Below, piece by piece: positions 1-6,000 of a stretch of 6,165 nucleotides of DNA. Source of the DNA: JBLHUT01 sp047629975. GTDB taxonomy: Bacteria > Pseudomonadota > Alphaproteobacteria > Rhodobacterales > Rhodobacteraceae. The stretch spans positions 1-6,165 of the forward strand of contig JBLHUT010000216.1 in assembly GCA_047629975.1 (NCBI GenBank). Direction: 5' to 3'. Numbering within the stretch: position 1 is the first letter of the stretch; the number at the start of each line of letters is the position of its first letter. The position numbers and the translations under genes are program-made. Under the pieces are notes generated by a model. It saw only the letters and a list, made by a program, of their open reading frames with translations. It made no database searches and had not been told where the DNA came from.

Positions 1-90
1 AGAACGTCGGCGCCTGGGATTTCTTGTGATACGATCCTGCCCCCTACCCAAAGTGATCCCTATATGGGTCTGTTCTGGCTGCTTTCACAA

Positions 91-494
91 CATCGCCAAA
101 AACGTTCAACAACCGCTTGGGTTAGGCATCTGCTCAAGCGCCCAGTCGGACGCCCACCAAAAGGCGTGAAGCGCGTCTACGGCGACTTTGAGTATCAGGC
201 GGCATCCTAGAACAAACCCCGCCGTGTTGTCGCCAAGGTCGAGTGGCATCCCGGCGAGTTGTTCCCGCGCGTTGGCTTTGTTGTGACCAACCTACCCACG
301 GAGCCGGACTGGATCATCCGGTTTTACAATCAGCATGGCACCGCAGAGCAGCATATCAAGGAAGGCAAGCATGCAATCAACTGGACCCGCTTGTCCTGCA
401 AGGGCAAGGCGCAGAACGAGGTCCGCCTTCAGCTGCACGCACTGGCCTACAATCTCGGTGTCTTCCTGCAAGGCGTTGATCTGCCTGAGGAGAT
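91..494 (+). pseudogene. IS1380-family transposase remnant (C-terminal half, broken)
   Basis: A degraded fragment of a DDE transposase of the IS1380 family. In the frame starting at 121 the reading is recognisable from about 130: HLLKRPVGRPP, then YQAAS, an in-frame TAG at 208-210 where the family usually has Trp, then RRVVAKVEWHPGELFPRVGF, FYNQHGTAEQHIKEGKHA, and RLQLHALAYNLG near the C-terminus. The HGTAEQxIKEGK segment carries the last acidic catalytic residue in this family. Upstream, 91-130 only resembles the family (IAKN..QQ) if one or more small frame changes are allowed, and 1-90 shows no recognisable transposase. A complete protein would be about 430-450 residues; some 125 are left. 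Homology stops abruptly after LPEEMA, exactly where a tandem-repeat block begins. The longest open piece (259-603) is therefore a relic plus foreign sequence, not an intact gene. Family assignment is from remembered motifs. Confidence 0.8.
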
Positions 495-561
495 GGCCGG
501 ATGCTCCGGAATCCCCGGCCGGATCAAATCGGAATGGGTGGCCGGATGCCCCCGAAATACG
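495..561. repeat. three tandem imperfect 22-23 bp repeats, IS-end-like
   Basis: Three copies of a unit that begins GGCCGGAT start at 495, 517 and 540. Unit 1 reads GGCCGGATGCTCCGGAATCC, unit 2 GGCCGGATCAAATCGGAATG and unit 3 GGCCGGATGCCCCCGAAATA. The shared pattern is GGCCGGAT followed after 4-6 bases by CGGAAT or a close variant. The 22-23 bp period is about two helical turns, which would put protein sites on one face of the DNA. Arrays like this are known at the ends of IS21-family elements, where the transposase binds several subterminal repeats. I infer, without proof, that this is the surviving end of such an element that interrupted the IS1380 transposase. The repeats are directly visible; their origin is not. 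Confidence 0.6.
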
Positions 562-720
562 CAATCGACGAACAATGTGAGCCAGATGTCATCGAAACCA
601 TAATGGCGCATGAAAAAAACGCCTGATCAAGACGGCCCTCGCCGGAGCATTACCTTTGATTTAGAAGATTTTTCCGACAATATTACCGGTGGTACAACTG
701 ATACAACGGTTTTGACTAAG
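562..720. other. no recognisable gene
   Basis: I see no convincing gene in this stretch. A plus-strand open frame from 610 to 969 crosses it, but it has no clear ribosome binding site, resembles no family I know, and runs antisense over the transposase relic at 721-825 and the 3' end of the sulfotransferase gene. A short direct repeat, TACAAC-TGA-TACAAC, lies at 693-707. Confidence 0.5.
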
Positions 721-825
721 CGCGCATTCGCCTGGAGTGAAGGCTTCAATAGCCTCAGCCACTGCGTCCCAGAACGCGTCGCGGTTGCGCACGGCGGCGC
801 CTTTGTGGCTTTGAACTTGTCCGAA
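721..825 (-). pseudogene. IS630-family transposase C-terminal relic
   Basis: The minus-strand frame from about 825 to 721 reads FGQVQSHKGAAVRNRDAFWD and then AVAEAIEAFTPGECA. This follows the typical C-terminal pattern of IS630-family transposases: a helix FxKLKxxLRxAAxRT, then DALWxAI, then LFxPxEC, normally ending NYFxxAGY. The NYF..GY end is missing, because the sequence after GECA (LSQNRC) is unrelated, so the relic is cut at about 721. The Asn-Pro-Ile-Glu catalytic region expected just upstream is also not recognisable. The frame is open from 918 to 661 and lies directly behind the TAG stop (919-921) of the sulfotransferase gene in the same frame. A few dozen residues only, not functional. 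Family assignment rests on pattern memory and is moderate; an alternative is a remnant of an ancestral C-terminal extension of the neighbouring gene. Confidence 0.45.
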
Positions 826-918
826 AATCAGCGTCTCGTCGTCATTTGTGTATCCATTCTTCAAGGTTGGATACGCCTTAGCAGACCGTCCGAATTTGCC
901 GGACCACTTCAAACTGTC

Positions 919-2958
919 CTATTCGATATACCCGAACGCGCTAAGTGCTGGCTTGAGAATATGATTTAACTCTGAAATCGTTTCGGTCGACAGCTTATTT
1001 TTGTGGTCCCCGGGGACAGCCTTTCGAACGAAATTTTCCTTGTTCTCGACTTCAGGAATGATATCAACCGATTTAAGAAGGGATGCCTTCGCCTCGGTGC
1101 TGAGTTTCCAACCAAAATGCGCCAAGATGTCATCCACGGCGCGCTCTTTGTGAAAGATCATGTATTCGTAGCGTAGCACCAAGCAATTGTCGTCGCCGAG
1201 GATCGGTACATATGCCATCATTGTATCTTGAAAGCTTGCGGCATGCTGCAGCACCCATTGATTGATATCCGAATTGCGCGCCTCTTCGCGCTTTTTCAGA
1301 AAGCGCTCGCGTCCGTTGACCTCTTCATTCTTGTCGGGCAGGGTGTGAGAATACGCGTCCGAGAAATACTGGCTGACCAGAGCGTCTAGCGGACTGCGGA
1401 ACATGAAAACCTTCTTGGCCGAGGCAAAGGCCGGGCTGTGTTGTAGCTTCGACGGGAACGACCTGAATCCGGCGAGCATGTTCTGCGGTTTTATCAGGGG
1501 CTCCAGGTCCAGTCCTTGGGTCCAATCTTTGGCTGTCAGGCCTGCTGTGAAGAACGTGCCGGGCACGTCGATCAGAGTGACTGCGTTTTGGCGGGCCATG
1601 AAGCCCGTGATCTTGTGCAACAGCGTACTGCCGGATTTTCGGATGCCCATCGAGAAGAATACCGGCCCCATTCCGTTAATGCGCACATCGAACGAAACCG
1701 GCACAGTTCCGATCATCGCGCTTGCAATCTGATGGTCGGGATCATCCGCCTTGGGCTTTAGGACAAGCCCCTCGCCCGGCACCGGTACGGGTGCTGCTGC
1801 GGGGCTATTGTCCGCTTTGGCCACATTGGGCCGCTTCACCGGCGACACCTTGGACCTGGCGTCGAAATGCGGGTTGCCAAATTGGTCCGACCCGTCGTCC
1901 ATTACCCGCAGCCAAAGTGCACTGCCAGGATTCTTTAGGTAGTTTGGATAGGTCTCTGATACGAGGTCACGATATTCCTGAGCGAAAAGGCTACCAGAAA
2001 AAATCACCCGGAATCGGCTCGAATACATCAACAGCGACCGAACCGCGTAGACTTCGTTCCAAGAATAATTCTTCTGGAAAATCTGCACGTCAGAATATTC
2101 AAGTGGAAACCGGCAGTCGTGAAAATGGACCACCACTCCGGGCGCAAGTACCGGCAGGATCGAAAACAGTTCAAAGTGGACGTCGCTGCCTGTCTTCATG
2201 ACATGTGTCGAGTCGATGAACAGGATATCGTTCGCCTCAAGTGTCGCGAACAACTCTTTCGGCTGGCCCTGCACCTCCTCCTCGATCAGGGTCAGTCGCC
2301 CTCCGTCGCCTTCGCGCATGATGGAGCGCAGGCGGTCGGCATAGGGTTCGATGCATGTGATCTTAAGGTCGTCGAGATTCAGATTTTCGGCGGCATCAAG
2401 CATCACGGCGGTTGAATACCCGGAGCCAATCTCGACGATGCGCTTAGGCTTCAGATCGGCGATCATCGCGCGCAACGTGGTGGCATCGCCATAGCTATAG
2501 GGGCCGCCGGTGAAATTATAACGAAAAGCGGGGTCCGGCGTTTCAGGAAACGGCGTGGAGGCAATGACCTCTTTATTGCGGTTCCAAAATGTCACCATAT
2601 CATCAAGGTGAAAATCGATTCCGCCCAGATCGTGGTGGCCCGCGCTTCGATTAGTTTCGACGTATTCGCTCACCAGATCGGGGTCCACGACGGGGGAGAA
2701 AAAATGTCCCGGAGGATTCTTTGTACGCACAAATTTTGTGCTTTGAACGGGTGGCGACCGCATCAGTTGAGTGACGAATTGCTGCACCCCAGGTTTGTTC
2801 TTTAGACGGGCCTCCCAATGTTCCACTTGTTGCGGCCTGGGAGTCTGGCCCAGCACTCTCAGCAGCAACTGAAAGAGTGGGTTCTGTTCCTCTTCAGGGG
2901 ATGGCACAGGATAATCGATCCCGCGCATGGCTTTGTGTTCACTGACTTCTTCACTCAT
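919..2958 (-). CDS. bifunctional class I SAM methyltransferase / PAPS sulfotransferase fusion
   Basis: A 679-residue two-enzyme protein. Residues about 25-70 resemble a DUF4214 helical module (LLLRVLGQTP...W..RL). Residues about 85-355 are a class I SAM-dependent methyltransferase of the Methyltransf_24 type: SYGDATTL, motif I IVEIGSGYST (174-183), an acidic ribose-binding residue in IEP (E204), FIDSTH (247-252) and VHFHD (277-281). A Pro/Ala-rich linker (about 370-405) leads to a sulfotransferase domain (about 428-679). Its PAPS 5'-phosphosulfate loop is MGIRKSGSTLL (437-447), its 3'-phosphate site is FRSPLDALVS (R521, S529), and it ends with RKAVPGDHKN (645-654), the counterpart of the RKG..GDWKN motif. 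It should methylate and sulfate a common or related acceptor in the cytoplasm; the acceptor is unknown. The start is ATG with AAGGAG ten bases upstream. No signal peptide or membrane segment is seen. The domain classes are firm, the substrates are not. Confidence 0.93.
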   Translation of the reverse strand: MSEEVSEHKAMRGIDYPVPSPEEEQNPLFQLLLRVLGQTPRPQQVEHWEARLKNKPGVQQFVTQLMRSPPVQSTKFVRTKNPPGHFFSPVVDPDLVSEYVETNRSAGHHDLGGIDFHLDDMVTFWNRNKEVIASTPFPETPDPAFRYNFTGGPYSYGDATTLRAMIADLKPKRIVEIGSGYSTAVMLDAAENLNLDDLKITCIEPYADRLRSIMREGDGGRLTLIEEEVQGQPKELFATLEANDILFIDSTHVMKTGSDVHFELFSILPVLAPGVVVHFHDCRFPLEYSDVQIFQKNYSWNEVYAVRSLLMYSSRFRVIFSGSLFAQEYRDLVSETYPNYLKNPGSALWLRVMDDGSDQFGNPHFDARSKVSPVKRPNVAKADNSPAAAPVPVPGEGLVLKPKADDPDHQIASAMIGTVPVSFDVRINGMGPVFFSMGIRKSGSTLLHKITGFMARQNAVTLIDVPGTFFTAGLTAKDWTQGLDLEPLIKPQNMLAGFRSFPSKLQHSPAFASAKKVFMFRSPLDALVSQYFSDAYSHTLPDKNEEVNGRERFLKKREEARNSDINQWVLQHAASFQDTMMAYVPILGDDNCLVLRYEYMIFHKERAVDDILAHFGWKLSTEAKASLLKSVDIIPEVENKENFVRKAVPGDHKNKLSTETISELNHILKPALSAFGYIE
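922..1677 (-). other. PAPS-dependent sulfotransferase domain
   Basis: Covers residues about 428-679. The P-loop-like RKSGSTLL (K441, S444, T445) and the FRSPLDALVS segment (R521, S529) match the two PAPS-contacting motifs of cytosolic-type sulfotransferases, and the C-terminal GDHKN loop is present. The usual family length of about 250-300 residues is met. No transmembrane anchor is present, so it would work in the cytoplasm on a soluble or membrane-face substrate. Confidence 0.88.
1894..2706 (-). other. SAM-dependent methyltransferase domain
   Basis: Covers residues about 85-355 of the fusion protein. All landmarks of this family appear in order: the FFSPV entry, PFPE and the SYGDA segment before motif I, the glycine-rich SAM loop EIGSGYS, the acidic IEP strand end, FIDSTHVMKTGSDV, then a VVVHFHD strand end that in relatives sits at the active site, and the YSWNEVYAVRSLL segment. 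The region looks complete, so this half should be active. Confidence 0.88.
2749..2886 (-). other. DUF4214-like N-terminal module of the methyltransferase/sulfotransferase
   Basis: Residues about 25-70 fit the loose DUF4214 pattern: a leucine-rich helix, LGQTPRPQQVEHW (compare YRxxLGRxPdxxGxxxW), a second helix and a closing FVTQLMRSPP (compare FlxSpEf). DUF4214 modules are often found in surface-polysaccharide, adhesin and secreted calcium-binding proteins. If correct, it hints that the fusion enzyme acts on a surface glycan. The match is by eye only. Confidence 0.45.
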
Positions 2959-2968
2959 CGTCGGTCTG

Positions 2969-2974
2969 CTCCTT
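2969..2974 (-). promoter_or_regulatory. ribosome binding site of the methyltransferase/sulfotransferase gene
   Basis: Read on the minus strand, AAGGAG stands ten bases before the ATG at 2958-2956. It is the best Shine-Dalgarno match nearby and favours this start over the next in-frame ATG (residue 11). Confidence 0.7.
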
Positions 2975-3050
2975 CATGCTTTTGTACCCGATGCCTAATC
3001 ATGCGCACGCGATTCTTTCAGTAGAAGGGTGCGGATACACCCCATTGCAG
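2975..3050. other. intergenic region between the divergent genes
   Basis: Lies between the start of the methyltransferase/sulfotransferase gene and the promoter of the small gene. I find no convincing minus-strand -10/-35 pair here, so the source of transcription for the fusion gene is unclear: either a promoter I cannot recognise or readthrough from the ligase gene. Confidence 0.4.
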
Positions 3051-6000
3051 TTGCTGTTAAACTGATTTGGTGGTATAATTATGAGATTCGTGACGCATAT
3101 CGGGAGGACTACGCCAATGAGTGATCTTGAAGTGGAAGCCGTTTTGGCCAGAGCCCTTTTCCAAACTGACATTAAATCCTCAGCTTTATCGGTATCCATT
3201 GAAGAGAAAAAGAGCAAGTGGGCAGAAAACAACAAAGAATATCGGCGCTCGGCACGCCGACTTATCAAGCTGCTCGGACGCCAGGGCATTAGTCTCAACA
3301 GCACTTTGGCCAGTGCCGAAGAATAGACGCTTTCCGGATCTGCTATTTCAGATAACCGTGACGGCTCTGAAGAAGCTTGTAAGTAGTGGCATTTCGGCAT
3401 GGTCATAAGCCAAGCCTGCTGCGCGCCGCCGACCTTTGCAGCATCGATATGGTGGTGTCCTTTAGTAGCGCTTCGGCGACGAAGTCGTTGCGCACGCAGT
3501 GTCTCTGCTTGTTTCTTTGCGGCAGACCTTACGGATTGAATTTCGCTATATTGCGCAAGGCGGGCCTGAGGTAGCGGGTAATACCAATCCTCGCCTGAGG
3601 CCGGAAACTCGCTGAGATTTAGAAAGCAGGACCCATTGCGAAGGTCCGCGGCCTCGATATTGCGGTTCTCCCAAGCAGGGTCCGCTTTCATCACCGCGAC
3701 CGTCGGCAGGTGCGTTGGATACCGCCCCTGGGCGCCGCAAATCAGGATGGCTTCGGCCTCCTTGGCGTTCGCCAACACTTTGGGAGCGTAGCTGGGTACC
3801 AGTTGATATGGCTTATTCTTTGCATCCAAAACGTGGCGGACATAGGGTGCGCTGGCCGGTTGACCAGCGATGATGAAGCTGCTGAAGGCATCGAGCACTA
3901 TGTCGAGATGGCTTTGACGTACATAGTGCGAGCAAAAGTGTGCAAGGTCGTCGGACCGTACCGCGTCAGACTGAGAAACCGTCGATGGCCGCAAGGCCTC
4001 CCCTAGCCCGGCACACCACTGGCCAAGCGCATCGGTTAGGTCATCAGCCGCAAATGCCTTGCCACCACCGGCGGTCCCGGCCGGGTTGGAGAAGTTGCGA
4101 AATTCCCATCCCTCTGTGAACTCCGCAAAGCCTTTGAGCGTCGCAATGCGAAAGATCGGCACGTTCAGAACGGTAGACAAATCGTCGAGGCTCTGGGTGC
4201 AGTTGGTCAGCGGCAGATCCGCGCCGGACACAACGGTTAGCGGCAGGCGATCGTGGAATTGCGTATAGCGCTGCCACCGCACGGCCACCAAATCTGCGCG
4301 GGGATCACGCTCCATTCGGTGCGATAGCACGCCGTAGACCTGCATGGGCGGAAAGTACATCTCGGCCATATCGTCGGTCATGATTATGCTGGCCTTGGAC
4401 AGCACGTCAAAGGCACGCGTTACTGCAGCGTAATCCGGTCCGTCCACCAGAGGCTGATACCAGCGGTGAAAGATCAGGTCCGACAGCGAGACAGCCGACG
4501 GCGGCATACACAAATGCTGAAAAGTTATCCGCCGCCCAAGTCGCGCGCCGATCTTGTTTAGAGCCGCCGGAGTCAGCGTGACCGTAGACGAACGATCTGC
4601 GATGGAAACGATATGAATGGCCTCGGCCTCGCGCGTTTCGGACGGGTCGACCTTGCCCAGATGCTCTGGAAGTGCCTCTGAAAGCGCGTTCAAACTCAAA
4701 GTGGAATCATATGTCATTCCCGCGTCCGCGAGCAGGATGCGAAGCACCGTCGTCGACAGTGAATCCAAGGCTTGGCCAGTTGGTGTGTCCCAATCGGCGG
4801 TTTTGAAAGCTTCACGGAGTTCTGCGATTGGGTCCGTCGATGTTATGGACACTTCGGGCTGCGCACGTCTCCAATTGGTCAGAGAGATCTTTCGGTTGAA
4901 TTTGCCCGAAGATGTCTTGGTTAAGAACCGCGGCGGCACGAAGTGTACCGTGACTTGATCGAAGCCCGTCTCCGATTTCAACTTGCCTGCAATCGCCTTG
5001 GCATCGTCGCGCCGGAAAAACGCCGCATCCTCGATCAAAACCCGCGCCGTGTGTGTGCCCAGACGGTCATCGTATTCCTGACAGGCAACAGCGCGACCCT
5101 TCACCTCTGGCAATAGTCGATTCACGATCAGGTCGATGTCGGACAGCATGTATTTTCGGCCCGCCTGGATGATCAGATCTTGAGTCCTCCCGGCAATATA
5201 TAGCTCTCCTTCGTGCAGGGCGCCCAGATCGCCGGTTGGGTAGAAGCCACTTTCGTCGGCGATGCTCTCACCACTCATATAAGCTTTCAGAGAAGTGGGT
5301 GAGCGTACCCAAATCTGAGCATCGTCGCGCACCTCAACCTCAACACCCGGTATAGGACAGCCATTTGACACGGCTTCGATCCCTTGCACCTCGCGTGTAG
5401 CGATCACGCGCCGAAGCGTCATGGCAAATATGTTCTCAGCCATCGCATAGCATGGCGCCATCAGGCATTCCTTGGCACCGATATGTTCTATAAACCGACG
5501 GCAGGTCACAGAAGACACGGGTTCGGAACAGGAAATCCACCACCGCATCGATGATAAGTCATGTTCGTTGTTCAGCGCCTCGCGCGCCATGATCTCGAAC
5601 CCGAAATTAGGCATGTAGGAGATCGTGCCACGGTGCCGTGTAATAGCGTCAAACAGCATGCCGGGATTGGCCACCCAAGTCATCGGATCGGTCATGATCG
5701 TCGGGATACCCAACATCATCGGCATCACGAAACAGGCGATATAGCCCATATCGTGATAGAGTGGCAACCAAGACACGATAGTGTCCCGCGCCTGATGCAG
5801 TTCAAGCACTTCGTTGAAGTCGGCGACATGTCGCGTCAGCGCCGATTCGGTAAACTCCATGGCTTTGCGGTGGCCCGTCGTCCCCGAAGAGAGCTGAAGT
5901 ATCGAGAAATCCCGCACTTCAAAGGTCGATGCCGCACTATCAGACTTGGCCGCTTTCAGATCTGACTGGCGGATCACAGTCACACTATCAGGACAGATAG

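Noticed and set aside
693..707. Direct repeat TACAAC-TGA-TACAAC, considered as an operator
   Set aside because: It is a short repeat with no gene start or promoter next to it; probably chance.
610..969. Plus-strand open frame of 119 codons
   Set aside because: It lacks a clear ribosome binding site and a recognisable family, and runs antisense across the IS630-like relic and the end of the sulfotransferase gene. Most likely a chance open frame.
1722..2201. Plus-strand open frame of 159 codons
   Set aside because: Antisense shadow of the methyltransferase/linker coding region, which has well-supported motifs on the other strand.
3081..3116. Upstream ATG at 3081 as start of the small gene
   Set aside because: It overlaps the expected transcription start a few bases after TATAAT and has no ribosome binding site; ATG 3117 has GGAGG at the right distance.
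3338..3353. Inverted repeat ATCTG-CTATTT-CAGAT behind the small gene, considered as a terminator
   Set aside because: The stem is only 5 bp, AT-rich and not followed by a T tract, so it is too weak to call.
2999..3402. Last part of the ligase frame as a genuine C-terminal domain
   Set aside because: The sequence looks like unselected readthrough, lies antisense to a better-supported gene and its promoter, and a plausible native stop exists at 3403 in another frame. It is kept in the CDS span only because the frame as written ends at 2999.
5561..5965. Plus-strand open frame of 134 codons, rich in His and Arg
   Set aside because: Antisense to the core motifs of the adenylation domain; its composition is typical of a shadow frame.
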